Below are positions 1 to 8,485 of a stretch of DNA of 56,394 nt, one piece after another (within the stretch, counting starts at the first letter, position 1; every line of letters starts with the position of its first letter). A model generated the notes under the pieces. It saw only the letters and a program-made list of their open reading frames with translations, was not told the DNA's origin and ran no database searches. Source of the DNA: Bacteroides sp. (GTDB taxonomy: Bacteria; Bacteroidota; Bacteroidia; Bacteroidales; Bacteroidaceae); contig SUXY01000011.1 in the NCBI GenBank assembly GCA_015060705.1, positions 1 through 56,394 of the forward strand, written 5' to 3'. The position numbers were made by a program, and so were the translations under genes.

Positions 1-2
1 CT

Positions 3-68
3 TTTCCGGAGAACAAGGAAGGCTTGGAGGAATGGTTCAAAGCCGAGGATGAGTACTGGAATTGGTAA
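3..68 (+). CDS. C-terminal tail of an unidentified protein (partial)
   Basis: An open frame enters from the left edge and stops at TAA 66-68. It gives 21 residues rich in Glu and Trp, ending in DEYWNW. The stop is followed at once by a strong hairpin terminator, which fits a real gene end. Too little is present to name the family. Confidence 0.55.
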   Translation, partial: FPENKEGLEEWFKAEDEYWNW

Positions 69-81
69 AAATTAATAATAG

Positions 82-114
82 AACTTCCTCTAACTTTTGA
101 AGTTAGAGGAAGTT
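82..114. terminator. Bidirectional terminator between convergent genes
   Basis: A perfect 14-bp inverted repeat (82-95 with 101-114) encloses a 5-base loop. It lies between the plus-strand gene ending at 68 and the minus-strand gene ending at 126, so it can stop transcripts from both sides. The T-run is weak. Confidence 0.75.
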
Positions 115-125
115 TATGTATAGGA

Positions 126-1448
126 TTAATCCAAAGAATACGGTTTGCGATATTCATAATGAAGTTTGGAATTAGCTTCCACATCATTCATGAATTTCTG
201 TACAATCGGATTCCATTCCAAAGGACGATTGAGTTCGTAAGCGATATTACCCAATGTACACATGGTACAAGAGCTATGACCGATTTCTACCGGTACACTA
301 GGATCACGACGTGAACGGATGCTATCGATGAAGCTTTGGTAGTGAGGAACATTTGTTTCATAAACCTTTTGTTCATCAACCTTGTTCGGCATGAATTCCG
401 GTGAAGAAGCGAGGAATTTACCACGGCCCACAATGATCCAACCATTTTCACCATAAACCTTCACGGCTTGTCCATGACCGAAATCCATTTGAGCTACTTC
501 GATACCATTATCATAACGGAAAGTCAAGCAATCGTACGGACTAACAGAAGGAGGGAGGATTTCAGAAGGACCTGAACCATCCTTGCCAATACACCATTGT
601 GCGATATCAAACATGTGTGCACCCCAGTCGGTAGTGAAACCACCACCCATGCCTTGATACCAACGCCAAGCTCCCCAACATTCATCGTTACCGTCTTCCT
701 TGATCAACGGATTCAATTCATGATTGTAGTAGAACTTTTCATCCAATGGACCTAACCACAAATCCCAATCCAAACCAGCCGGAACTTCTTGCTTCGGAAG
801 CGTATATGGTTTGGGACCTTCACCTACATATGCTTTCATCAACGAAATCTTACCCAAGCGACCTTCACGCACGACATTAGCAGCATGAATAAATTCAGCA
901 GATGAACGTTGCATACTACCCACCTGCAAGATGATGTTGTTTTCACGTACGGCCTTCACCAATTGTTGGCCTTCATAGATTGTAAAAGTAAGCGGTTTTT
1001 CCAAATAAATATCCTTTTTGGCCTTACAAGCAGCAATAGCCATTAAAGCATGTTGATGATCCGGAGTTGCAATAACCACGGCATCAATGTCAGGACGAGC
1101 AAGTAACTCTTCATAGCGAACATACATCGTAAACTTATTCTTGATCTTATGGTCGGAATAATACTTGTTTACACGTTGTTCGAAGCGGTCACGCTTGATA
1201 TCATAAATATCAGCACCAGCCACAATACGTACTTCAGGAATAGTGATGAAACCATTCATCAAATTTATCGCTTGTTGACCTAGACCAATAAAGCCGATGT
1301 TGATCTTATCGTTAGCATTACCTTTCTTACCTTTGGCCGGAGCAAAGAGAGGCGCTTCAAGAGCATTAGCAGCAGAAGGAAGCATAAGAGCCGATGTACC
1401 TAATGCAGAAAGACGTAAAAAATTACGACGAGAAATGTTGTTGCTCAT
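126..1448 (-). CDS. Gfo/Idh/MocA family oxidoreductase, Tat-exported
   Basis: A 440-residue NAD(P)-dependent oxidoreductase. The N-terminus carries a twin-arginine signal (SRRNFLRL, then a hydrophobic stretch ending in an Ala-rich site near residue 29). The Rossmann motif GFIGLGQQ follows near residue 52, and EKPLTF near residue 150 is the family's catalytic-region EKP motif. Members exported by Tat in Bacteroidota usually act on sugars or glycosides, but the substrate cannot be read here. It is monocistronic: terminators flank its 3' end and the next gene upstream ends in a hairpin. Family call is firm; substrate unknown. Confidence 0.92.
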   Translation of the reverse strand: MSNNISRRNFLRLSALGTSALMLPSAANALEAPLFAPAKGKKGNANDKINIGFIGLGQQAINLMNGFITIPEVRIVAGADIYDIKRDRFEQRVNKYYSDHKIKNKFTMYVRYEELLARPDIDAVVIATPDHQHALMAIAACKAKKDIYLEKPLTFTIYEGQQLVKAVRENNIILQVGSMQRSSAEFIHAANVVREGRLGKISLMKAYVGEGPKPYTLPKQEVPAGLDWDLWLGPLDEKFYYNHELNPLIKEDGNDECWGAWRWYQGMGGGFTTDWGAHMFDIAQWCIGKDGSGPSEILPPSVSPYDCLTFRYDNGIEVAQMDFGHGQAVKVYGENGWIIVGRGKFLASSPEFMPNKVDEQKVYETNVPHYQSFIDSIRSRRDPSVPVEIGHSSCTMCTLGNIAYELNRPLEWNPIVQKFMNDVEANSKLHYEYRKPYSLD

Positions 1449-1504
1449 AATAGTAGAGTTTAATGTTTATTTAACGGATATAAAATTAAGCATAGAAAAG
1501 GAGA

Positions 1505-1543
1505 AAAACAAAAACGGCGTAACATTTTTAGAGTTACGCCGTT
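1505..1543 (-). terminator. Rho-independent terminator of yccF
   Basis: An 11-bp perfect stem (1513-1523 with 1533-1543) is followed, on the minus strand, by a T-rich tract (1505-1514). It sits just downstream of the minus-strand YccF gene and upstream of the oxidoreductase start. Confidence 0.8.
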
Positions 1544-1562
1544 AATTTAAGGATATTTCTTA

Positions 1563-1934
1563 TTATTCTACAATGTGTTTACCAAAAGGAGTCAATGCCA
1601 AGCCTGCCAGTTTGAAATGTTGCTTCCCAAATGGAATGCCGATAATGGTAATACAAAGTACAATACCGAAAACCAAATGGGAGAGGCTAATCCAAATACC
1701 TCCCAAAAGTATCCATATAATATTCATGATGATACTCAAACATCCACCAGCTTGAGGAGTGGTTTCAATTTTCTTTCCAAATGGACACAATGCCAACAAG
1801 CTAAGCTTTAAGGTCTGAAGTCCAAAAGGAATACCAATAATGGTAATCATCATTCCTAAACTTGCTACCACATACTCAACAGCAGTAAAAATACCACCTA
1901 AGAGTAACCATAGAATATTCATCAATATACTCAT
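1563..1934 (-). CDS. yccF: YccF family inner-membrane protein
   Basis: A 123-residue protein made of two similar halves. Each half has a hydrophobic segment starting with a MNIxWxLLGG pattern and then the repeated IIGIPFG motif (about residues 33 and 95). This internal duplication with GIPFG is the signature of the YccF (DUF307) family of small membrane proteins of unknown function. It lies 12 bases downstream of the porin-like gene and may be co-transcribed with it. Confidence 0.85.
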   Translation of the reverse strand: MSILMNILWLLLGGIFTAVEYVVASLGMMITIIGIPFGLQTLKLSLLALCPFGKKIETTPQAGGCLSIIMNIIWILLGGIWISLSHLVFGIVLCITIIGIPFGKQHFKLAGLALTPFGKHIVE

Positions 1935-1946
1935 ACGTCCCAGTTA

Positions 1947-2657
1947 TTAAAAACTTAAACCAAATGTCAAGTAAGCTCTATCTGCCGCCGGATTGAAAGT
2001 AGCCTTTGCAAATACAGGTAGGCTATAGGATTCTGTAATTTTAATCTCTTTTGATGTTCCCAAGCTAATATCGCAAATGGCAAATCCATCGGTATTGGCA
2101 TAATAATCTGTAGCCCATGGAGTAGCACCGATTTCAGCTTCCCATTCCAGTCCACCCAAATTAAATGGAGCAGTTACCGTAACATATGACGAATAAGCTC
2201 TTTCATCGTCTTCGTTCACCCCATCAGCACCGGCAAAGTTGGTATACCAATTCAAAGCAAATGGACCAAAATCATATCCAATTTGTGCTTCAAATACATG
2301 AGCTGTAGAATGTGCACCATACTTGAAATACTTGGTTTCTTCACCAGCAGGAGCAACCCAGTAGTCTGTTACGGAAATACTAAAGTTACCTGTTTCATAC
2401 GCAAGGGTCAAGTCGATTTCTTTATCATCATCACCATCGATACCCACTGATCCCCAAGCGGTCAATGACAAACCTTTGTAGGCTACAGAGATTGAAGGTT
2501 GGATACTGACACCGCCCAAGTCTTGACCACGCCAAATATATCCGCTTACTAAATCGGCACCTACACTTGCCTCTACTTTATCCTGTGCCATTGTGGTAAC
2601 AGGAAGGGTAATTGCCATGATTAACAGCAATGCCCACTTTTTCAGATTCTTCTTCAT
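1947..2657 (-). CDS. TorF-like putative porin / outer-membrane beta-barrel
   Basis: A 236-residue secreted protein. I chose the ATG at 2657 because it gives a clean signal peptide (MKKNLKKW, hydrophobic core, cut after TTMAQ). An upstream in-frame ATG at 2729 would put 24 unsuitable residues in front and lies above the promoter. The mature part alternates short beta strands and turns, begins with SGYIWRGQD and ends in aromatic LTFGLSF, as expected for an outer-membrane barrel. The WRGQD-type opening resembles TorF-family putative porins. Substrate unknown. Confidence 0.75.
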   Translation of the reverse strand: MKKNLKKWALLLIMAITLPVTTMAQDKVEASVGADLVSGYIWRGQDLGGVSIQPSISVAYKGLSLTAWGSVGIDGDDDKEIDLTLAYETGNFSISVTDYWVAPAGEETKYFKYGAHSTAHVFEAQIGYDFGPFALNWYTNFAGADGVNEDDERAYSSYVTVTAPFNLGGLEWEAEIGATPWATDYYANTDGFAICDISLGTSKEIKITESYSLPVFAKATFNPAADRAYLTFGLSF

Positions 2658-2671
2658 TCTTTGTCTTTTCA

Positions 2672-2692
2672 CAAATTTAAGGCGCAAAAATA
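2672..2692 (-). promoter_or_regulatory. Candidate promoter(s) for the porin-like gene
   Basis: Two minus-strand matches to the Bacteroidota -7 box TAnnTTTG lie here: TATTTTTG (2692 to 2685) and TAAATTTG (2679 to 2672), 15-28 bases above the chosen start. I cannot tell which is used. Confidence 0.5.
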
Positions 2693-2754
2693 GAACAATA
2701 ATTTTAATAATATTGCATATTTGTGACAAATAATGAACTTTATAGATATAAAAA

Positions 2755-2839
2755 TGTCATTCAGACGACCGAAGGGAGGAAGAATCTCGATAACATAAAG
2801 CGTATGACACCGAGATTCTTCGCTTCGCTCTGAATGACA
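2755..2839. repeat. Nested inverted repeat (REP/MITE-like element)
   Basis: The outer arms TGTCATTCAGA (2755-2765) and TCTGAATGACA (2829-2839) are perfect 11-bp inverted repeats. Inside them AGAATCTCG (2781-2789) pairs with CGAGATTCT (2811-2819). The 85-base unit lies in the gap between the porin gene and the C1 peptidase gene and codes for nothing. Elements of the type GTCATTCTGA...GAAGAATCT are dispersed intergenic repeats in many bacterial genomes. No second copy was seen in this window. Confidence 0.7.
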
Positions 2840-2862
2840 ATAATAGGTTTAATTAATAATTA

Positions 2863-4044
2863 TTAGATACCTAATTTCTTCTTGAGATCCTTTGGAATAC
2901 CATCCTTATGAACAAGGATATAGATGGTCTTAGCACGAACATAACTTTCAGACATGTTCAAGTAACCGCCGAATGTATTACGTTCTGTACCCCATGAATT
3001 CTTGGTTACATAATATACTGTACCATTTTGATCCTGTACAATACCTGTAAGATGCATCAAGTGGTCATCGGTAGTAACAAATGATTCATAACCAGCTTGG
3101 CGAACTTCTGGAGTAACGTTTACTTCCGGACATGGAGCGGCAAACTTATAGGCTTCTTCCAAGCGAGCCTTTTCGTCCATCTTTTCAAAACGAGCACGGT
3201 CTGTTCCGCTCATATCTTCCAATTTCTTCACTTCCGGATTGATGGCTACACCATTCTTGTGAGAGAATCCCTTTTCGCTTACGTCACCATCCCAACATAC
3301 TGTATAGCCATTAGCCAAAGCATGATTCAACACGCCAATCATTTCATCCAATGGAACATTGTACATCAATTTGCGTTCCCAGTTGTCTGGTACTTCCGGA
3401 GCAAATTGTTGATAGTATGGATGATGAGTAAAGCTAGTAATTTCGATATAATCATCCATGTTCAAGCCCAAGCTAGCGGCAAAACTCTTCGGAGTGTATT
3501 CCTTGCCATTGTAAGTAAACTTAGCAGGCAATTCACCCAAATAAGTATCAAACAAGCTATTGATCAACTTGTAGTATTCCGGACTACGATTCTTGTTCTT
3601 GATCGCTACATCGGCAATTGCCTTAAGATATTGGTTCAATTCACGGTGATTGTGCTTGTCTGAATCATAGTTGATACCATCGTAAACTTCTTCAGGAACA
3701 ATACCTACTTCGTTGAACGCATTCTTCCATGCGTTAGTCAAACTACCTTGACCCAAAGTACCTCTACCGCGACGGATGTAATTATCCTGCAATTGGTTCA
3801 TGTATTTCTGACGTACGATGAACATTTCAGACAAGTCATATTCACCCTTACCCATACGAAGCAATTCAGCTTCCATGAATGAAGTGGTAGCAAAGCACCA
3901 GCAAGTACCTGTAGATGCCTGGTTCTTGACCGATGTAACATTTACCTTGGCTACATCTTTAAATTGATAGCCACTCTTGTTTTCTTGTGCAGACAATGTA
4001 GCACAACTCAACAAACCTACTAATGTTAAAAATTTTGCTTTCAT
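2863..4044 (-). CDS. Secreted C1 (papain-like) peptidase, bleomycin-hydrolase type
   Basis: A 393-residue cysteine peptidase with a signal peptide (cut near SAQ, residue 20). The active site is visible. Gln42 lies ahead of GTCWCFA with nucleophile Cys48. The His is in the DDHLMHLTG segment and the Asn in TKNSWG near residue 352. Length and motifs fit the PepC/bleomycin hydrolase branch of C1 aminopeptidases. The second Cys (Cys50), where papain has Ala, is a small oddity. It follows a C69 dipeptidase gene by 30 bases on the same strand, so the two probably form an operon for breaking down peptides in the periplasm. Confidence 0.92.
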   Translation of the reverse strand: MKAKFLTLVGLLSCATLSAQENKSGYQFKDVAKVNVTSVKNQASTGTCWCFATTSFMEAELLRMGKGEYDLSEMFIVRQKYMNQLQDNYIRRGRGTLGQGSLTNAWKNAFNEVGIVPEEVYDGINYDSDKHNHRELNQYLKAIADVAIKNKNRSPEYYKLINSLFDTYLGELPAKFTYNGKEYTPKSFAASLGLNMDDYIEITSFTHHPYYQQFAPEVPDNWERKLMYNVPLDEMIGVLNHALANGYTVCWDGDVSEKGFSHKNGVAINPEVKKLEDMSGTDRARFEKMDEKARLEEAYKFAAPCPEVNVTPEVRQAGYESFVTTDDHLMHLTGIVQDQNGTVYYVTKNSWGTERNTFGGYLNMSESYVRAKTIYILVHKDGIPKDLKKKLGI

Positions 4045-4074
4045 ATCTTATAATATTAGATTGATTAATTCATA

Positions 4075-5655
4075 TTACAAACCGAAACGGCTCTGGATCC
4101 AATAATCACGTGCCATTTCATCCCAACGCATGATAGTTGCACCGAAGAAGTCGCTTGTATAACCTGTTAAGAAATCTCTCGCAGCATCTTCGCCCTTTTC
4201 TTTCAGAATTTGTTGGTATTGCGCTTCAACGAAAGGAAGTTCACGTTGACCCTTTTCTTCGAAATACATGATGTTCTTTTCCATGGTCTTGCGGAAAGTA
4301 CCCCATTTTACGGCCGCCAACTTATTGGCTTCACGATAATGCCACAATGCTGCATCATCACGATAACGGTGATTGCCACAAATATCAAATAGAGCAGGGA
4401 AGTCCTTTACACCGCAGAATACGGGTACACGTGGGCTTTGACCCGGATTGTCCAATGAGAACCAAACCACACCACCTACTGCATCCGGCAACCAACTACG
4501 AAGTTGGATAACGGTAGAATAAGCACATTGAGGAACTGCAATGTTACGCACTTGGGTTACAGCATCGTCCTTGATACCCTTCAACATCTTGATTTCATCC
4601 GGACGCATCCATGGATTAGCTTTCGGACTGATGATTGTATCCACCTTTTCACTACCTCTTTCCTTAACGGCAACTTTCAAGTTCTTGGTTACATCCCATT
4701 TTGTGCCTTCATAAGTCTGGCGCAAGAGAGCCATAACATCTGTAACAGAAACTTGATTTTCAGGCTTTACACTAAATGGAATTTCTTCAGCATCATAGTC
4801 GAGTTTCAAAGAAGGAGCCAACTTGTCGAGGATAAAGAATTCACGAATACTGAACGCCTTCTTGTTACCGAAAGCTTTCCACCATTTGAAAGGTTCTTTG
4901 CCATCCCAAAGGCCAAGACGCTTAGCTACTTCGAACACATTGTCAGAAGCCATGTAGTTGTCCTTATCCTTCAAGTTCAATGTACTGATACGTGGAATGT
5001 TGGCTGATACACCTACATGATCATCTGGAATACGAACGGCCGCCCATACACCACCAATCTTGTCCTTACCTTCACCGAACACTTCGAAATGCCAAACTTC
5101 ATTCGGGTCGGCAATAGTCAAACATTCACCGCTATCGGCATAACCATACTTCTTGATGAGTTCGCCCATCAACAAGATGGCTTCACGAGCGGTAGTACAA
5201 CGTTGCAAAGCTACACGTTGCAATTCTTCAATCATGAACATACCGTTCTTGTTTCTCAACTCACGCTTACCAGTGATAGTTGTTTCACCGATACCCAACT
5301 GCTTTTCATTCATACAAGGGTAGGAGGTATCCATGAAAGCATAAGTTTGGCGTGCCTGAGGAATTTCACCCTTTACGGTAACTTTGGTCATATCCGAAAT
5401 CCATTCGGTATGCATACGACCATCGTAAATAGTCATGGTTGTATCTTTTTCGTATGTTTGGGCAGGAACCATGTCTACCCAAGTACGATACCAACTATCA
5501 CATGTATGGCTAGTAATGACCGAACCGTCTGTAGTTGCTTTTTTACCCACCATGATACTGGTACAACATTCCGGGTCTTTTTCATAGTTTGATTGGGCGC
5601 TGATACTTGTAGAAAAGAATAAAGCACCAATCAAGAGCATGCTTTTTATCTTCAT
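4075..5655 (-). CDS. Secreted C69 family dipeptidase
   Basis: A 526-residue Ntn-hydrolase. I chose ATG 5655 because it opens a normal signal peptide (MKIKSMLLIG...SISAQ); an in-frame ATG at 5703 lies upstream of the promoter box. The C69 nucleophile region is CTSIMVGKK followed by TTDGS, with Cys31 as the likely N-terminal nucleophile after processing, next to Cys30. The SHTCDS and GECLTIADP segments are also typical of PepD-like dipeptidases. It is the first gene of a two-gene peptidase operon with the downstream C1 peptidase. Confidence 0.92.
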   Translation of the reverse strand: MKIKSMLLIGALFFSTSISAQSNYEKDPECCTSIMVGKKATTDGSVITSHTCDSWYRTWVDMVPAQTYEKDTTMTIYDGRMHTEWISDMTKVTVKGEIPQARQTYAFMDTSYPCMNEKQLGIGETTITGKRELRNKNGMFMIEELQRVALQRCTTAREAILLMGELIKKYGYADSGECLTIADPNEVWHFEVFGEGKDKIGGVWAAVRIPDDHVGVSANIPRISTLNLKDKDNYMASDNVFEVAKRLGLWDGKEPFKWWKAFGNKKAFSIREFFILDKLAPSLKLDYDAEEIPFSVKPENQVSVTDVMALLRQTYEGTKWDVTKNLKVAVKERGSEKVDTIISPKANPWMRPDEIKMLKGIKDDAVTQVRNIAVPQCAYSTVIQLRSWLPDAVGGVVWFSLDNPGQSPRVPVFCGVKDFPALFDICGNHRYRDDAALWHYREANKLAAVKWGTFRKTMEKNIMYFEEKGQRELPFVEAQYQQILKEKGEDAARDFLTGYTSDFFGATIMRWDEMARDYWIQSRFGL

Positions 5656-5681
5656 AATTATATAAATTTTAATTTGTTTTC

Positions 5682-5689
5682 CAAAAGTA
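5682..5689 (-). promoter_or_regulatory. Promoter -7 box of the C69-C1 peptidase operon
   Basis: TACTTTTG on the minus strand matches TAnnTTTG and lies 27 bases above the C69 start. No convincing TTTG is present at the -33 position. Confidence 0.55.
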
Positions 5690-5738
5690 GATAAAAAATC
5701 CATTCATACCTAATAATTAAGTAAAAATAGATTGTAAT

Positions 5739-5775
5739 AAAAAAATAAAGGGTCATGCTCGCTCGCAGACCCTTT
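5739..5775 (-). terminator. Rho-independent terminator of the candidate small RNA
   Basis: An 8-bp perfect stem (5747-5754 with 5768-5775), extended by a TGC/GCA inner pairing, is followed on the minus strand by A and then seven T (5745-5739). It may also stop read-through from the LytTR operon. Confidence 0.8.
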
Positions 5776-5838
5776 ACTACAACACAAAAACTAAACTAGA
5801 CTTAACTAAACTATTCTTACTAGAAGTTTCACAACTTC
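5739..5838 (-). ncRNA. Candidate ~100-nt small RNA with its own promoter and terminator
   Basis: An excellent promoter (TTTG 5874-5871, 19-base spacer, TATATTTG 5851-5844) predicts a start near 5838. The transcript opens with a hairpin (GAAGTT, GTGA loop, AACTTC) and ends 100 bases later in a G/C-rich stem and seven T. It lies between the LytTR gene and the C69 gene, and the C69 gene has its own promoter below it. A short GTG-started frame (eight codons, MKLLVRIV, from 5832) is present, so a leader peptide is possible. I do not recognise it as a named RNA family. Confidence 0.55.
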
Positions 5839-5843
5839 ATGTG

Positions 5844-5874
5844 CAAATATATGGTAAATTATTAAATAAACAAA
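5844..5874 (-). promoter_or_regulatory. Strong Bacteroidota promoter of the candidate small RNA
   Basis: TTTG (5874-5871), a 19-base spacer and TATATTTG (5851-5844) match both consensus boxes of the Bacteroidota primary sigma factor on the minus strand. No protein gene starts directly below it. Confidence 0.75.
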
Positions 5875-5918
5875 AATAAAAGGTAAAAAATTCTCTTTTT
5901 ACATTCAAAAAATCAGAT

Positions 5919-6653
5919 TTATTGGATAGAATGTTCATTGATATAGGCTAAAAGCTCCTGTTTGTAGCTATCAGATACTGGAATATATTCTTTATCAAAG
6001 ACAATTCTTCCTCGATCGAGCACCTTAATTTTACTTTTTTGAACAATGTATGAACGATGTACTCGGATAAACAGACTGGAAGGAAGTCGTTCTTCCATCA
6101 TCTTCATGCTAATCAATGAAAGGATTGGTTTTGCTTCTCCTTCTGTATAAATCTTTACATAATCCTTCAATCCTTCGATGTATAGAATTTGTTGCAATGG
6201 AATTTGGAGAAGTTTATAATCACTCTTCACATAGATGTGATTTTGGTGTGTATTCGCTTTTTCTATCTGAGTATATAAACACTTGTCATGCATATCAAAC
6301 CAATGCACGGCCTTATTTACGGATTGCAAGAAATCCGTATAACTGATAGGCTTCAACAAATAATCCAAAGCATTGACTTTATAGCTTTCCAACGCATATT
6401 GTTCAAAAGCGGTCGTAAAGACCACTCGAATAGACGAATCTATTAATTTGGCAAATTCCAATCCATCTATGCCGGGCATCTGGATATCCAGAAACATCAA
6501 TTGTACGGGTTGTTTGCCTTGCATCTCTTTCATGGCCTATATAGCATTGGTATACGAACCTACCAAGTTGAGAAAGGTTGTTTTTTTTACATAGCTTTCC
6601 AATAATTCCAAAGCCAGAGGTTCATCGTCTATAATTACACAATTCAAAATCAT
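5919..6653 (-). pseudogene. LytTR response regulator broken by an in-frame TAG
   Basis: Read from ATG 6653, the frame encodes a receiver with IIDDEPLALELL, then meets TAG at codon 39 (6539-6537). It resumes in the same frame with AMKEM, the phospho-acceptor Asp56 in FLDIQMPG and a C-terminal LytTR DNA-binding domain (about residues 140-243) that binds operator DNA. Homologues have a sense codon at this place, so one base change explains the break. ATG 6653 overlaps the kinase stop in ATGA, so the pair was co-translated. An ATG lies two codons after the TAG, so a 204-residue product lacking the first 40 residues, including the acidic pair, could still be made. It could be a real null, a sequencing error or a restarted protein. 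Confidence 0.8.
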
Positions 6654-7729
6654 ACTTCAATACTTTGTATAGTTAACATAGAGGTATAGGTACTTCCATC
6701 TGCACTTACCCCTTTCTTCCATTCATATTTATTAGGATAGGTCAATTCCAAACGTTGGGATACTTGTTCCAATCCGATACCACTTCCACTCTTGTCTGTT
6801 GCACTCTTCGGGAAATTGCTGTTGATGATTTCGCAACAAATCTTTCCATCCGTGTATCCTTGGATGTGGATCGAGATAAAACTCTCTTCCGTTGGGCTGA
6901 TTCCATGCTTAAAGGCATTTTCGATCAAGGAGATGAAAATAAGCGGAGCGATGTCCAAGCCGGATGGACCCGCATCCAACTTGACATCAATCTTTACCGA
7001 TGCGGACAACCGAATCTTCATCAATGAAATATAGTTATTGATGAAATTCAATTCTTTCTCCAACGATACCTTAGTCGATTGATTATCATACAATACATGT
7101 CGGAGCAACTTGCTCAATTCCAATACGGCATCTTTTGCCTTCTCCCCATTGAAGGTTATCAAGGCATAGATATTATTCAATGTATTCAACAAGAAATGCG
7201 GATTCAATTGATTCTTCAAATTCTTCAACTCGGCATCCGCCTTTTGTTTTTCGGCTTCAATCAATCTCTTCTCGGTTTGTCTCCATCGAAGGCTTATTTG
7301 GATAGCAGTACTCAAACTAACCACAAAAGCCATCACAACCAAATGACGTATCATCGCAAAATGTTTCCCCATAAAATGCCATGCATAAGGTGGGGGAGGC
7401 AGGTGCGGTCTAAAATCATGAACGGAATGTTCCATCATATAGGTATGCCCGAAATGTATAAGTAAAGACATACAAACTATCAACAAACCATTCAGAATCA
7501 AGAAACGTTTGATTCGGTTTTGGAAGAAATATCGGGGTGTGAGATACAGGTAGTTGATGTAAAACAAAATAAAACTACCCAATGGAACGATATAATGCCG
7601 AAGAAATGAAAGCCAATTCATCTGACTATCCCATTCTATCATCGCAATGGGAAAACAAAAAATCAATAACCAACTGATGATGTGAATCACCACCACCAAC
7701 GGCTTGTGTGTTATATGAATCGTTTTCAT
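6650..7729 (-). CDS. LytS-type sensor histidine kinase (His_kinase family)
   Basis: A 359-residue membrane sensor kinase. Four hydrophobic segments fill about residues 10-145, including a Pro/His-rich stretch near 103-117. A short coiled linker follows. The phospho-acceptor motif is NPHFLLNTLNN with His178. The ATP-binding N-box LIENAFKHG and the GSGIGL loop lie near residues 266 and 325. It overlaps the LytTR regulator by four bases, the usual pairing, but that partner carries an in-frame TAG, so the output of the system is in doubt. Signal unknown. Confidence 0.9.
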   Translation of the reverse strand: MKTIHITHKPLVVVIHIISWLLIFCFPIAMIEWDSQMNWLSFLRHYIVPLGSFILFYINYLYLTPRYFFQNRIKRFLILNGLLIVCMSLLIHFGHTYMMEHSVHDFRPHLPPPPYAWHFMGKHFAMIRHLVVMAFVVSLSTAIQISLRWRQTEKRLIEAEKQKADAELKNLKNQLNPHFLLNTLNNIYALITFNGEKAKDAVLELSKLLRHVLYDNQSTKVSLEKELNFINNYISLMKIRLSASVKIDVKLDAGPSGLDIAPLIFISLIENAFKHGISPTEESFISIHIQGYTDGKICCEIINSNFPKSATDKSGSGIGLEQVSQRLELTYPNKYEWKKGVSADGSTYTSMLTIQSIEV

Positions 7730-7734
7730 GAGTA

Positions 7735-7764
7735 CAAAGATAGTAATTTATATTTTTCACTCAA
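7735..7764 (-). promoter_or_regulatory. Promoter of the LytS/LytTR operon, nearly leaderless
   Basis: TTG (7764-7762), a 19-base spacer and TATCTTTG (7742-7735) lie on the minus strand. The last base of the -7 box is only six bases above the kinase ATG (7729), so the transcript would have an extremely short 5' leader or none. Confidence 0.65.
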
Positions 7765-7821
7765 GTTAATTCGCTTTCCTTACTTATTCTATAGATAAAA
7801 AGTTTTTTTTCACCGATTAAC

Positions 7822-7851
7822 TTGAAAGCGGCTGAATTTATGCTACCTTTG
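7822..7851 (+). promoter_or_regulatory. Promoter of riboflavin synthase
   Basis: TTG (7822-7824), a 19-base spacer and TACCTTTG (7844-7851) precede the ribE start by 28 bases. Confidence 0.7.
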
Positions 7852-7879
7852 CAAAAAGTAACCCATTAAGAATTGAATT

Positions 7880-8485
7880 ATGTTCTCAGGAATTGTAGAA
7901 GAATATGCAGAAGTCGTTCGCGTAGTAAAAGAACTGGAAAATCTGCACTTAACCTTGAAATGTTCGTTTGTTGACGAGTTGAAAATAGACCAAAGTATTT
8001 CTCATAATGGCGTTTGCCTTACGGTCGTATCTATCCAAGACGGCACTTATACCGTAACCGCCATGAAGGAAACCATTGAACGTTCCAACATCGGTTTGTT
8101 GAAGGAAGGCGATAAGGTCAATGTGGAAAGAAGCATGATGATGAACGGACGTTTGGACGGTCATATCGTACAAGGCCATGTCGACCAAACCGCAGAATGT
8201 GTAGACATTCAGGATGCGGAAGGAAGCTGGTACTTTACCTTTAAATATAAGTTCGACAAGGAAATGGCCAAGCGTGGTTACATGACCGTAGACAAGGGCT
8301 CCGTAACCGTGAATGGTGTAAGCTTGACCGTATGTAATCCTACCGATGATAGCTTCCAGGTTGCGATTATACCTTATACTTATGAACATACCAACTTCCA
8401 TACTTTCCAGGTAGGAAGTATTGTCAATATCGAATTCGACATCATCGGTAAGTATTTGAGTCGAATGATGCAATTCAATGCTTAA
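7880..8485 (+). CDS. ribE: Riboflavin synthase, alpha subunit
   Basis: A 201-residue enzyme that converts two 6,7-dimethyl-8-ribityllumazine molecules into riboflavin plus a pyrimidine in the cytoplasm. It shows the expected duplicated lumazine-binding fold: MFSGIVEE with ISHNGVCLTV in the first half, and KGSVTVNGVSLTV in the second. Length is normal for the family. It has its own promoter and stands alone; its 3' end overlaps the convergent YihY gene by four bases. Confidence 0.96.
   Translation: MFSGIVEEYAEVVRVVKELENLHLTLKCSFVDELKIDQSISHNGVCLTVVSIQDGTYTVTAMKETIERSNIGLLKEGDKVNVERSMMMNGRLDGHIVQGHVDQTAECVDIQDAEGSWYFTFKYKFDKEMAKRGYMTVDKGSVTVNGVSLTVCNPTDDSFQVAIIPYTYEHTNFHTFQVGSIVNIEFDIIGKYLSRMMQFNA

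Noticed and set aside
6537..6539. TAG recoded as an amino acid
   Set aside because: TAG ends ordinary genes here, for example the HAD gene at 16863, and nothing suggests amber suppression; mutation or read error is simpler.
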